A DNA stretch of 48,617 bases from Candidatus Rifleibacteriota bacterium (GCA_016213865.1 JACQZL010000078.1:1-48617); one strand, 5' to 3'; shown: positions 34,319 through 43,124, counted from the stretch's first letter. Notes: generated from the letters alone by a model not told the origin. Numbers and translations are program-made.

Positions 34319-36343
34319 CTACCTGGTCTCGGAGGGCTCGGGAAGGACCTGGAAGTGCTCCGGGTCGTTGAGGGCCACGTAGGCACTCACGGCGCAGCGG
34401 AAGCCGACCAGGCAATCCCTGACGAGGGGTCTCTCGTTACGGCCGCCGAACGGCGCATACTCGCGATGAGAGCGCGTATAGAACCGGCTCTCCGGGTTGC
34501 CTCCGTAGGCCCCACCACGGATGACGCGGCCGTACTCGTCGCTCGACTGGGGCCCGCGAGGGTCGCGCGGCGCAGACTGGCCCTGTTCGGCGAACCGCTT
34601 CAGCGCCTGGTACTCGCGAACGCTGAACCAGTCGTGGCACCACTCCTTGACGTTTCCGACCAGGTGCCAGACGCCCTCCGGAGACCTCCCGTCCCCATAT
34701 TGCGTACTCTCCACGGGGACCGTGTGGTCGCGCACCTCGTCGCCTCGGGTGTCCTTCAGGATGTTGGCCCTCGTGAGTTTGTCCGGAGGTTCATTACCCC
34801 AGGGAAACCAATAGCCGTGCTGGGCACCGGCCGCACCTTCCCACTCGGCCTCCGTCGGGAGCCTCTTCCCGGACCAGTTGGCGTAGCTCACCGCGTCGAG
34901 CCAGTCGATGCTGACCACCGGATGCTCGTCCGGCGTCGCCATCTGCAACGACGGCTCCACGTCCCGCAGCCTGTCCACCCTGTGCTGCTTCAGCATCTCG
35001 AGCGGATGGGCGCCCCGGCAGACTCTGTGGCCCGACTTCTCGGCGGCCGTCACGAACTTCGAGTAATGGGCCGTCCTGACCTCATGGATATCGACGTAGA
35101 AAGGGCTCAGGACGACCTCGTGTTCAGGGGCCTCGTCCCCGGCCGCTCGCGGCTGGCCCTTGGCGATGGCCGGCACCTCCCGCCGACCGCGTCCGTCGGC
35201 TGGCGGGTGTTCGTCCCCGTCCTCGTTCTCCTGCTCGCCAGCACAGTTGTCGTTTCCCAGCCGGACCAGTCCACCCCGGAGCAAGGCCATCTCCTGTCCG
35301 TCGGCCAGGCTCCTGAGCCGTTTGGGCAGCTCGAGCCTGGAGATCTCAAAAGTGCTGTCGACGGGCCCACCTGTCCAGGGAGTCTGCGTGCGGTTGCGGC
35401 TGGCGGCCTCCCGTTTCACCTCCCGATGCACGTACTCCGCCAGCTCCTTGATGGAGACGCGCAGGTCCCCGTCCTCGTCGGCAAGGCCCATGACGCCCAA
35501 GACCATGAAATACGTGAAGATGCCCTGACCTGCCGGCCGGCCGGGCAGCGCCAGGTCGGCCTCCTCCTGGGAGGATTCGTTGCGCATGCATGAAAATAGC
35601 TGGGCATAGCTGGCCTGTCCGGCGCACCGGCTGAAATCGACGACCTCGACATCCCGCGAGCCGAGCCCTCCGCTGTGACAAGCGTCGCTGACGAGGAGGA
35701 CCTGACTCCCCTTTCTTTGCATCGCCTTGAGGACGTCATTGACGGCGTCCATCGAAAGGCCCGTGCCGGCCAGTTGCCGCGGATCCGTGTCGTGGAGCAC
35801 GTAGAAGACCTCGGTGGCGGCTGTAGCCGGCTTTCCGTGGCAAGCAAAGTACACCAGGATTGTCTGGCCGGGGCCCGCCGACTCCTCGAGCTTCGCCAGG
35901 CCTGCCCTGACAGCGCTCGTGGTGGCTGCCTCGTCGGTGAGCGAGGCCCAGTTGCCCGGCGGGGCCAGATGGGCGCCAAAGACGCTGGCCACCGCCGTCG
36001 CGTCCTGGCTGGCAGAGCCCAGGTCATTGAGGCCATAGAAACCGCCCGGTTGGTACGCGCTGTACTTGTACCGCGACACTCCGACGACGAGACCGCGCGT
36101 GAACATCCCGTTGGGGCCGGGCCGCAGGGGAGCCGCGGAAGACGAGGAGACCGGCCGAGCAGACGAGAGAGCCGCCTCCGGCACTACGGGCAACGTCACC
36201 TCGCGCTGTCCGCGCTCCTCGCCGCCGCACCCTGTCACCGGCACGAGGCCGGCCAGGACGAGTGCCCGGAGGAGCCGGCTTCGGAGGGTGCGGCGGAGGA
36301 AGTCAGTCCACCGCCCGAAAACCACGAAAACCGCACGGTCCAC
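34319..36343 (-). CDS. Lipoprotein with caspase-like (C14) and FGE/SUMF1-like domains
   Basis: A GTG at 36343, with GAGGAG 10 nt upstream, starts a lipoprotein signal ending VPVTG-C39. The caspase fold (about 68-330) has the catalytic pair H169 in VYFACHGKP and C222 in LLVSDACHSGG. After it comes an acidic loop, ADEDGDLRVSIKEL, resembling an EF-hand. The C-terminal FGE-sulfatase-type domain (about 420-665) shows EVRTAHYSKFV, HPVVSIDWLDAVSYANWSGK, RLPTEAEWE, VGNVKEWCHDWF and RVIRGGAYGG. The paired Cys of true formylglycine-generating enzymes are not seen near its end, so it may bind ligand rather than catalyse. Predicted location is anchored in the envelope facing the periplasm. Confidence 0.85.
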   Translation of the reverse strand: MDRAVFVVFGRWTDFLRRTLRSRLLRALVLAGLVPVTGCGGEERGQREVTLPVVPEAALSSARPVSSSSAAPLRPGPNGMFTRGLVVGVSRYKYSAYQPGGFYGLNDLGSASQDATAVASVFGAHLAPPGNWASLTDEAATTSAVRAGLAKLEESAGPGQTILVYFACHGKPATAATEVFYVLHDTDPRQLAGTGLSMDAVNDVLKAMQRKGSQVLLVSDACHSGGLGSRDVEVVDFSRCAGQASYAQLFSCMRNESSQEEADLALPGRPAGQGIFTYFMVLGVMGLADEDGDLRVSIKELAEYVHREVKREAASRNRTQTPWTGGPVDSTFEISRLELPKRLRSLADGQEMALLRGGLVRLGNDNCAGEQENEDGDEHPPADGRGRREVPAIAKGQPRAAGDEAPEHEVVLSPFYVDIHEVRTAHYSKFVTAAEKSGHRVCRGAHPLEMLKQHRVDRLRDVEPSLQMATPDEHPVVSIDWLDAVSYANWSGKRLPTEAEWEGAAGAQHGYWFPWGNEPPDKLTRANILKDTRGDEVRDHTVPVESTQYGDGRSPEGVWHLVGNVKEWCHDWFSVREYQALKRFAEQGQSAPRDPRGPQSSDEYGRVIRGGAYGGNPESRFYTRSHREYAPFGGRNERPLVRDCLVGFRCAVSAYVALNDPEHFQVLPEPSETR

Positions 36344-36506
36344 GGGTCGAACACTCCTCACACCGTTCACGAGCCGATCGGTCCATCGGGTCCCGCCGGC
36401 ATCTCCCACGATCCGGTCAGAGGCCAGCCTATCACGCGGCTGGAGCGAGCGCCAGCGGGCAAGCCTGCCGGGGGAGCGTCCCCGGATCATGGGGCAGAGA
36501 GGACCA

Positions 36507-36570
36507 AACGCCAGGACGCAAAGACCCCAGGAAATGCTGATCAATAGGACCTTCTTTGCGTCCTTGCGTT
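36507..36570. repeat. CACGAAG-family hairpin (GACGCAAAG variant)
   Basis: AACGCCAGGACGCAAAGA (36507-36524) pairs with TCTTTGCGTCCTTGCGTT (36553-36570) with one mismatch. It sits in the 549-nt divergent gap 36344-36892 between the caspase lipoprotein gene and the coiled-coil gene. The rest of this gap shows no supported gene. Confidence 0.75.
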
Positions 36571-36892
36571 GAAGACAGGCACCGTGGCCACTCGACAACG
36601 CGGCTTCCCACGTTTCAGGGACGCTCCCGCCTGCCGGGCCGAGACGGCTGCCGCGCTTGACATCGAATTCCCAGTGAATCAATGGATCGGCCAGGGTCGG
36701 CATGAGCCAGGCAGGACCGCCAAAGGCAGGCCTCGAGCCTGGAAGGTGCCGGCCGAGTCCGCGGCAGGCCGGCGTCATCGCCGGGTCGGGACCGCCATGC
36801 AAGAGACAATACCAACACCAGACGGGAGACCGTGGCAGTCAGGGTCGGCGAGACAGCCGGCCCCCACGGGGAGTCTGGACAGGAGGATCACG

Positions 36893-37378
36893 GTGAAGAT
36901 GGGGAGCCGCCTGCTGACCGCAGGCATCTTGGGCATGTTCATGGCAAGCCAAGTCATGGCCGCTCCGGACTTGGGCACCTACGCTTTTGGCGCTGACAAA
37001 CAGAAGAAGGACGCGGTCGAGCGTAAGATGAACAAGGCCCAGGCCGACAAAGCCGAGCTCGACAAAGAGACGAAGACCAAGCAAGAGAAGCGCAATGCGC
37101 TCCTCGGAGTCGTTGACCCGGAGAAGGTCCGCGAGGAGCTCTCCCAGATCCAGAGTGACGCGACCCAGAAAGCCCTGGAGGTCCAGCAGTTGACCAAGAA
37201 GCTCTCCTCCGCCCGGGAGACGGGCAGGCTCCAGGGCAAACAGATCGACGAGCTCCAGGCCACCGTCGAGCAACTCGTGCAGCAGAACAAGATGCTGCAG
37301 GAGATGATCGAGTCCGGAAAGGACCCTGGCCAAGACCCGCGACAAGTTCGTCACAGCCATCAACAGCTCCACGGCTGA
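36893..37378 (+). CDS. Signal peptide plus coiled-coil, 5' part of a frameshifted outer-membrane gene
   Basis: A GTG at 36893 has a perfect AGGAGG 6 nt upstream. The signal peptide is LLTAGILGMFMASQVMA. About 110 residues of heptad-rich coiled coil follow (KKDAVERKMNKAQADKAELD, IDELQATVEQLVQQNKMLQ). After residue 140 the frame turns into unlikely sequence (GQDPRQVRHSHQQ) and stops. The next frame continues with sensible coding from about 37323 (TLAKTRDKFVTAINSS) into the beta-barrel at 37416-37976. A single-base insertion between 37308 and 37378 would join them. Confidence 0.7.
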   Translation: MKMGSRLLTAGILGMFMASQVMAAPDLGTYAFGADKQKKDAVERKMNKAQADKAELDKETKTKQEKRNALLGVVDPEKVREELSQIQSDATQKALEVQQLTKKLSSARETGRLQGKQIDELQATVEQLVQQNKMLQEMIESGKDPGQDPRQVRHSHQQLHG

Positions 37379-37415
37379 CACGGGCATCAATGACGCGGGT
37401 TATGGCGCCAACGGC

Positions 37416-37976
37416 GTGGGCTATGCCGCCGGACTGAAACTGTCGGACAGGGTCAATGTGTCGGCTTTCTACCTCGCCCAGAACGGCTACTTCATGGACA
37501 GCACCAACGCTGACCTGCAGTTCTGCCTCCGGGCCATCAAGCCCACCGGCTGGTTCTTCCGGGGTGGCGTCGACCTGATCCTGGGCGTCACCGACTACGA
37601 GTACAACTTCGACCGCAACTACACCGCGTTCAGTGCCGGGAACCTGGCCGGCACCTTCATGGTCGGGACGGGCGTGGCCCAGATCAAGGGGTCCGGCGGC
37701 CTCGTCGGCATCGGCACTGGCCAGCAGGTCAACGAGAACTGGGGCTTCCGCGAGTCCATCCTGCTCGCCACGGGCGCCGAGACGACACTCTACAACGGCA
37801 CCAAGCGGGACACCCAGTCCGACCTCTCCCCCGACGGCACGATCCTCTCCGTCAACGTCGAGAACTACTACAAGATCGACAGTCGCCGGTTCGCATCCAT
37901 CGGCGTGATGGCGACCCAGTACGAGGACTCCGCCCCCCACAGTACCGTCTACTGGGGCGTCGGCTACGGCTTCTGA
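37416..37976 (+). CDS. Outer-membrane beta-barrel-like part of the frameshifted gene
   Basis: The product has alternating polar/aromatic strands (VNVSAFYLAQNGYF, GWFFRGGVDLILGV, STVYWGVGYGF) and ends in Phe, the usual C-terminal signal recognised by the BAM complex. No signal peptide exists in this frame, and no ribosome binding site precedes the GTG at 37416. Open coding in this frame begins just after a stop at 37305-37307. It is therefore best read as the 3' part of the gene that starts at 36893: signal, coiled coil, barrel. The frameshift may be real decay, programmed shifting or an assembly error. Confidence 0.6.
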   Translation: MGYAAGLKLSDRVNVSAFYLAQNGYFMDSTNADLQFCLRAIKPTGWFFRGGVDLILGVTDYEYNFDRNYTAFSAGNLAGTFMVGTGVAQIKGSGGLVGIGTGQQVNENWGFRESILLATGAETTLYNGTKRDTQSDLSPDGTILSVNVENYYKIDSRRFASIGVMATQYEDSAPHSTVYWGVGYGF

Positions 37977-38007
37977 GCCCGACGGCTCACTCACTGCCAA
38001 CCCTGCC

Positions 38008-38052
38008 GAGGCCTGGCTGGACCCGCGTCACCGCGGACCCCTGCCAGGCCTC
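38008..38052. terminator. Hairpin downstream of the beta-barrel gene
   Basis: GAGGCCTGGC (38008-38017) pairs perfectly with GCCAGGCCTC (38043-38052) around a 25-nt centre that can fold further. There is no T-run. Position 30 nt after a stop codon suggests a transcription end or mRNA-stabilising hairpin. Confidence 0.4.
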
Positions 38053-38224
38053 GCGCCATTCGGAGCAGCGCCGCTCGGCTAACCCGTTGCCGCCCGGGGG
38101 GCCGGCTGACCGCGGTCCCGCATCACGCCAGTCACCAGGCCGGGTATAGTGGCTGGAGTGGCCTGCCTCACTGCGGTCAGACCGCGCTCGAGACCAAAGC
38201 TGGTACGCGATCGGAGGGCTTGCG

Positions 38225-38578
38225 ATGTTCTTGCGGATGCCTTGGCCAGTACGTGGTTCGTTCGGGTGCTTCGCAGCAGCTCTGCTCTGCGTCTGCCTGG
38301 CGGTCCAGGCGGCCCCACCCCGGCTCTCGGTGCAGGGCAGGGCTCGAGATGTCAGCCTCGCGGGAGGTCTCTTCACTCACTACCTTCTCCAGGGCCTCGC
38401 GAGCAAGGCCGCGGATGCGAACAAAGACGGGAAGGTCGACCAGCGGGAAGCCTTCGGCTATGCGGATCGCGCCCTTCAGGAGTTCTACCTCGCCCAGTCC
38501 GACCCATCGATGCCCAAGCCCCGCCCTGTGCTGAAGCAGAGCCTGCCCGCAGACACCCAGGTCATCCTGGCTCGGTAG
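38225..38578 (+). pseudogene. Signal peptide joined to the C-terminal end of a caspase-like protein (internal deletion remnant)
   Basis: GGAGG lies 8 nt before the ATG. The 117-residue product has a signal sequence (FGCFAAALLCVCLAVQAA) followed within 20 residues by GGLFTHYLLQGL and a canonical EF-hand-like loop, DANKDGKVDQREA. It ends LPADTQVILAR. The same order closes the complete caspase protein at 40618-42231 (GGLFTYFLLNGL, DADRDGMVDEEEA, LPPGRHLVLAR). The catalytic His and Cys region is missing. It is most simply a deletion derivative of a paralogue, yet the start signals are intact, so a small secreted EF-hand-like protein could still be made. Confidence 0.65.
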
Positions 38579-39752
38579 TCCTCCCCGCGGCCCCGGTCCT
38601 CCGGTCGTCCGAATTGCGCCGGGGACGGGCAGGGGGCCGATGGAGGCCGTAGTAGTGGAGCCACTCGTGTTCCAGGTCTGCCATACCGCGGCCGAAGGCC
38701 GCCCGAGTCAGTCGGTCCAGGTCCGCGTGCGGTTGCTCGAACGAGTCCCTGGCGAAGCGCTGGATGGCGCGGTCGCCATACTTTTCTGCGACGAAGACAA
38801 AGAACGACCTCGGCTGGTGAAAGGAGTGCCCCGAGGCGTAGAAAGTGGCGAACTCGTCGAGACGGGCAAACGGAAGTGTGAACCCCGAGCGGAGCAGGTC
38901 CTCGCCGAGCTCCGCACGGTAGGTGCCCAGAGGGCGAAGTCCGGGCGTGGTCACTGCCAGGTAGTCGGCGACGCCCTCGCTGAGCCAGGCTCTGTACGGG
39001 CCGCCAGCGCCGGGCCTGCTCGCGCTCGGGCCGACGAGCGTTGCCGCAAAGACGTGAGACAGCTCGTGAACAAAGTAGACGAGGAGAAGCTCCCTGTCGC
39101 TGGCCGGCGGGTCGTTGGGCCCGTCCACGACCAGGCTGATCGCGTTGCTGGAGAGGTACGAGGACCCGCGCGACAGGAGGTGTCTGGGAGCATGGGTGAC
39201 GACGTAGACATCCACGGGAGAGGCCGGGGCCCGGCCGTACCATCTCTCGAGGCGCGCGTGGGCCGCCGGGGCATGCTTGGCCAGGTGCCGCGCCGCCGAT
39301 AGCGAGCTCCCATCCAGGAGTGGCGGCCCGCCAGGTACCACGCCACTCCCGGTGCCATCCTCCGCAACGCGCACGAGCAATCGGACCGGCGCCCGGGTCA
39401 AGGGCCACCACGACATCATCTGCAGGCGCGCCCAGTCCCGGGCGTGCAGCGCGAGAATGGTCCCGTAGTCCAGTTCGCCATCCTTGGCACGGTCCAGCAG
39501 GCTCTTCTCACCTCCGCTCGGCCCCGGGGGCGGCTGGGCCCCCGCGGGTCCCCACAACGCCAGGGACAGCCCGAGGACGAGCCCCCAGAGGCGAGTAGTG
39601 GTTCCCTTTCGCCAATCGGGAGCTTCGCCCCCGAACCCCGACCAGGGGATTGCATCCCTTGGAACCCGCGAGGATTGCGGGGTCCAGGGGCGAGCATCGC
39701 CCTTGGTGAGGTCTGGAGCGAAGCTCCAGTTGGGAAACGAAGTACCGCTCAT
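38562..39752 (-). CDS. Exported gluzincin-type peptidase-like protein with repeat-derived N-terminus
   Basis: The zinc motif is H229-E230-L-S-H233 in YFVHELSHVF, with the third ligand E259 in WLSEGVADYLAV, the HEXXH...E pattern of gluzincins. A hydrophobic secretion signal (LWGLVLGLSLALWGPAGA) begins only near residue 55. The residues before it are encoded by a dispersed repeat (39676-39723 and flanks), and no ATG, GTG or TTG lies just before the signal. The real start is therefore uncertain; the ATG at 39752 is the only clear one. The last 17 nt overlap the convergent caspase remnant. Confidence 0.7.
   Translation of the reverse strand: MSGTSFPNWSFAPDLTKGDARPWTPQSSRVPRDAIPWSGFGGEAPDWRKGTTTRLWGLVLGLSLALWGPAGAQPPPGPSGGEKSLLDRAKDGELDYGTILALHARDWARLQMMSWWPLTRAPVRLLVRVAEDGTGSGVVPGGPPLLDGSSLSAARHLAKHAPAAHARLERWYGRAPASPVDVYVVTHAPRHLLSRGSSYLSSNAISLVVDGPNDPPASDRELLLVYFVHELSHVFAATLVGPSASRPGAGGPYRAWLSEGVADYLAVTTPGLRPLGTYRAELGEDLLRSGFTLPFARLDEFATFYASGHSFHQPRSFFVFVAEKYGDRAIQRFARDSFEQPHADLDRLTRAAFGRGMADLEHEWLHYYGLHRPPARPRRNSDDRRTGAAGRTTEPG
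39676..39723 (-). repeat. 48-nt dispersed repeat, copy 2 (inside the peptidase 5' region)
   Basis: The reverse complement nearly matches 283-330 over 48 nt. Adjacent sequence at 39610-39675 holds more short palindromes of the same style, such as GGGAGCTTCGCCCC. The reading frame of the peptidase runs through it. Confidence 0.75.
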
Positions 39753-39775
39753 TCAGGGGGATTGCCCTCAACGCC

Positions 39776-40486
39776 TCAGTCGTTGCCGCGGCGACCTTCG
39801 AGCAACTCGAATTCGACGCGCCGGTTGCGCTGCTGGCCCTCCGGCGTGCGGTCGTCGTACTTAAGCCTGTTTGGGCCGTACCCGTACCCCTCCAGTCGAT
39901 GGGCCGGCACACCCTTCGCGGCCAGATAGCGCATCACGCTGAGAGCGCGCAGTTGGGACAGCCGCATGTTGTACAGGTAGGTCCCGGTGACGCGATCCGT
40001 GTGCCCGTTGACGGCCACCCTCGTGGTTCCGTTCTCGCTTCGCAGGAGGACCGCGGAAACCTGGTCCAGCAGAGAAAAGGCTGCCTTCTGAAGGGCGGCG
40101 CTGTTGATCACGAACGGGATGTCGACGTCGACGCTGGGAGCATCCGGGCGGCGAACCCTGGGAACGAGCTGGACGTCACGCGGCCGCGGGTCGCCGGGCC
40201 CGGGTAAGCTGACGTCCTTTGCGCCCAGGTCCACCGGCAGCACCCCGGCGCTTACCGTGGAGGACGACCCGGGCTGCCCTGCTGTGCCGCTGCCCTTCGG
40301 GCGCCATCCGGTCCCCAGGCTCTGCCCCAGGAGGTTCTCGAGCTTCTGGCGCACGTCGGTGGCTCCCTCGGTCCCCGTCACCGGAATGGGCGGAGGCTCC
40401 GAGCCGACGGCCGTGCCGGCGACTGCCATCAAGACGGCGGCGATCGAAACCCATCCGATCCATGACCCCAGAGTAGGCTTGCGCAT
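39776..40486 (-). CDS. OmpA-family peptidoglycan-associated protein
   Basis: The signal sequence is IGWVSIAAVLMAVAGTAVGS. A Pro/Gly-rich region leads to the OmpA C-terminal domain (about 120-230): VDIPFVINSAALQKAAF, VNGHTDRVTGTYLYNMRLS, RALSVMRYLAAKGVPAHRLE and RRVEFELLEG. This fold binds diaminopimelate in peptidoglycan non-covalently, matching the MurE type here. No lipobox and no beta-barrel precede it, so the protein is probably periplasmic. GGAGG lies 10 nt before the ATG. It is between two peptidase-like genes on the same strand and could anchor partners to the wall. Confidence 0.9.
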   Translation of the reverse strand: MRKPTLGSWIGWVSIAAVLMAVAGTAVGSEPPPIPVTGTEGATDVRQKLENLLGQSLGTGWRPKGSGTAGQPGSSSTVSAGVLPVDLGAKDVSLPGPGDPRPRDVQLVPRVRRPDAPSVDVDIPFVINSAALQKAAFSLLDQVSAVLLRSENGTTRVAVNGHTDRVTGTYLYNMRLSQLRALSVMRYLAAKGVPAHRLEGYGYGPNRLKYDDRTPEGQQRNRRVEFELLEGRRGND

Positions 40487-40617
40487 CTCGACACTCCCTC
40501 CAGCACAACCACGTTCGGAAACTCACTGTAGCCCAGCTTCTCTCGCGGAACAAGATGCCCCCCTTCGAGCCGCTCCCGGCGGACGTTCCCAGGGGCGGCC
40601 GGGTGCTCGAAGAGCCT

Positions 40618-42231
40618 CTACCTGGCCAGGACCAGGTGCCGGCCGGGAGGGAGCGCGGAATCGAGAGCCGGCTGAACCCTCGGACAGCCCGGGTGCGTCC
40701 GGTAGAACTCCTGGACGGCCGTCTCGACGAACCGGAGCGCCTCTTCCTCGTCGACCATCCCGTCGCGATCGGCGTCGGCCTGCTTGGTCCTCAATCCGTT
40801 CAGCAAGAAGTACGTGAACAGCCCCCCCGAAACGGGCTCTTCGTAGACCTCGAGCGCCTGCTGGCACTCCTGGGCGGCTGCCAGGAGGACACTCTTGCCC
40901 TCGGAGGCGAGCTCGTTGTGGACCGTGTCCGACGAACCTCCCAGGTCCTTCGGTCCGAACCCTCGCGAGCCCGCGAAAGCCGGCTGCTGCCAGACATGCC
41001 ATGGGATGGACTTCATCCTGTAGGTGCCCACTGACCGGGCCATTCCGCCGCCGAAGCAGGAATCGAGGATCAGCCCGAGCCGAGCGCAACGCAGTTGCTG
41101 CACCCACAGCCGCAGATCGTCGTCCGACACCAGGCAGGCCGCCGCCTTGCCCACGTCCCTGTCGGGTGCCGCGTCAGAGGGGACGAGGGCTTCCTCCAGG
41201 CCGTCCCTCTCGTCTCCGTGAGGGTCCGGGAAGGTCAGCCCGTGCCCGCTGTAGTAGATGAAGACCGTGTCGCGGGGGGAGACGACCCGAGGCAGCCAAA
41301 CCGTGAAGGCCTCGACAAAGGCCGCGCGAGTTGCCTTGTCGTCCAGAAGGAGGCGCCTGCGCTCGGGCGGGATCCGGAACATCTCGGCCATCAGGGCGTC
41401 GAAGGCCCGGGCGTCCTTGGTCGCGTAGCGCAGCGGCACCTGCTTGGGGTTGTTCGGATACTGGCCGACCCCGATGCTCAACACGACGACTCGCCCGGCT
41501 TCGTCCGGGCCGGCATCGGGTGAGCCGGGCGGTGGTACTCGCACGCGCGTGACGGGGTCGGTGCCGTCGGCTGCCAGATGAGTCACCGTGCCCACGTCGA
41601 ACACGGCCTCGAGCCCCCTGGAAGCCGCGGCCCGATTCACCGCATCTCGGAAGGCGTCCACTCGATTGACGGCGGCGCGCTTCGGGTCCTTGACCGCCGA
41701 GAAGCAGTCGGTTCCCGCGTTCCCCGAGGCGCCGGCAAGCAGGTCACCGAAGAAGCCCTCGAGCTCGGGAAGCTGCTCCCGGGCAGCCACGGCCACGAAT
41801 CGCTCGACCCCCGCTGCCCCGACCAGTTGCCCGAACTCCTTCGGGGGGATCCTCACCTCTCGCAGCGCGTCCAGCCGGTGTGACTGGCCCAGCTCGTTCG
41901 GTAGCAGCGGCACCAGCCGGCCGCTGGTTCCGAAGTTGAGCAGATAGACCCAGCTCGGATGGCTCACCGACAGGGTCATGGCGATCCTGGCCTGGTGCTC
42001 GTAGACGCTGCTCTGCCCCCGGTCGGGGCGCAGTTTCACCGTGAAGGGCTCGGCGACCTTCCTCGGGGCCGAGAGGTCGAGGTCCCGGCGGGTGGCGCGG
42101 TTGCTGCCGCGAGTCTCGCGGCCCGCATCCGCAAGTGCCCGGTGCTGGGCCCAGCCGGTCCAGACGAGCACCCCCACGAGAAGCAGAAATGGACATCGGA
42201 GCCGGGTACACGCCGGAATCGCACTCGCCAT
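40618..42231 (-). CDS. Exported DUF4384-caspase (C14-like) protein with EF-hand-like loop
   Basis: A signal sequence is visible (FLLLVGVLVWTGWAQHRALA). The next 100 or so residues look like DUF4384 (WVYLLNFGTSGRLVPLLPNE). The caspase domain (about 250-500) has H330 in IYYSGHGLTF and C392 in LILDSCFGGG. A canonical EF-hand-like loop, DADRDGMVDEEEA, follows GGLFTYFLLNGL, and the protein ends LPPGRHLVLAR. GGAGGG precedes the ATG. The product is probably a periplasmic or surface cysteine protease, possibly calcium-responsive; calcium dependence is inference. It is a close structural relative of the remnant at 38225. Confidence 0.85.
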   Translation of the reverse strand: MASAIPACTRLRCPFLLLVGVLVWTGWAQHRALADAGRETRGSNRATRRDLDLSAPRKVAEPFTVKLRPDRGQSSVYEHQARIAMTLSVSHPSWVYLLNFGTSGRLVPLLPNELGQSHRLDALREVRIPPKEFGQLVGAAGVERFVAVAAREQLPELEGFFGDLLAGASGNAGTDCFSAVKDPKRAAVNRVDAFRDAVNRAAASRGLEAVFDVGTVTHLAADGTDPVTRVRVPPPGSPDAGPDEAGRVVVLSIGVGQYPNNPKQVPLRYATKDARAFDALMAEMFRIPPERRRLLLDDKATRAAFVEAFTVWLPRVVSPRDTVFIYYSGHGLTFPDPHGDERDGLEEALVPSDAAPDRDVGKAAACLVSDDDLRLWVQQLRCARLGLILDSCFGGGMARSVGTYRMKSIPWHVWQQPAFAGSRGFGPKDLGGSSDTVHNELASEGKSVLLAAAQECQQALEVYEEPVSGGLFTYFLLNGLRTKQADADRDGMVDEEEALRFVETAVQEFYRTHPGCPRVQPALDSALPPGRHLVLAR

Positions 42232-42516
42232 CGGTCAGTCCCTCCGGTGCGGAGCGGCCTCCACGGCCGTCGCGCAGCCTCGTCGAAGAACCACGCGCCC
42301 AAGGAACACGTCGTGGTCACCTCGCCCACTATACCCCGGCGGTGGGCGCCCGTGACGGCAGAGGACCGGTGCCCGTCAGGCTCGAGCCGGACTGGTCGGT
42401 CCTTCGTCGACCCGCCGACCGGAGAAAGTCTGTCACGCCCGGGGAACCCGGTCGTACTCGAGGCGGAACAAGTGGTCCGACACATCGCCGGGCCCCGGAT
42501 GCAGAGGAGGACCTCC

Positions 42517-43026
42517 ATGAACCTCAACGCGAACAATCGACGGCTCGGCGGCCTCGGCTTCTTGACGCTCCTGGTCGTTCTCTTGGGCACCACGCCCGCT
42601 CCGTGCCAGGAGCCCTACCAGACCAAGGACATCCATCTGGTGCACGTGGACCGCGATCGCAACATCTTCATCCAGCACATCCCAGGGCACGGTCTCGACA
42701 TCAACGTGACGGCACGCGAAACGCGGCGGGGACTGAAAGTGACCTGGACGGCCACTGACGACCATCCCATGCCCGGGACCGAGCGCTATCCCGCGGTTGC
42801 CTACGCCAGGATCTACCGCAACCACGGTGGGCACTTCCGCTCGTATGTCGGGCACCCGACCACTCGCTGGGTGACGGCCAGGGAAGCGCTGGGGGTCGCC
42901 CGCCGCCTCGCGGAGGTCAGCCCGGACTGCTCCCCCTGCCGGCCGGCGTCGTTCCTGTGGCCGGACTACGGCTCGCTCCTGATCCGGACTGCCCGGGACT
43001 CGGAGCGCGGCCAGGAGGATGAGTGA
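42517..43026 (+). CDS. Secreted protein of unknown function
   Basis: GGAGG lies 7 nt before the ATG at 42517. A signal sequence is visible (LGFLTLLVVLLGTTPAPC). The mature part, about 140 residues, alternates charged and aromatic residues (DIHLVHVDRDRNIFIQH, YARIYRNHGGHFRSY) and has a CSPC motif near the C-terminus. The Cys at the end of the signal region (PAPC) may also be a weak lipobox. I do not recognise the family. It is divergent from the DUF4384-caspase gene and followed 98 nt later by another secreted orphan. Confidence 0.7.
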   Translation: MNLNANNRRLGGLGFLTLLVVLLGTTPAPCQEPYQTKDIHLVHVDRDRNIFIQHIPGHGLDINVTARETRRGLKVTWTATDDHPMPGTERYPAVAYARIYRNHGGHFRSYVGHPTTRWVTAREALGVARRLAEVSPDCSPCRPASFLWPDYGSLLIRTARDSERGQEDE

Positions 43027-43124
43027 GCCCTCGCGCGGCGCACGGCCCGTGTCCAATCGGAGAGAGCTGGTCCGGGGGGCGTTACCGAGAAACTGCAACT
43101 GTAGTCGAACCAAAGGAGCAAACC

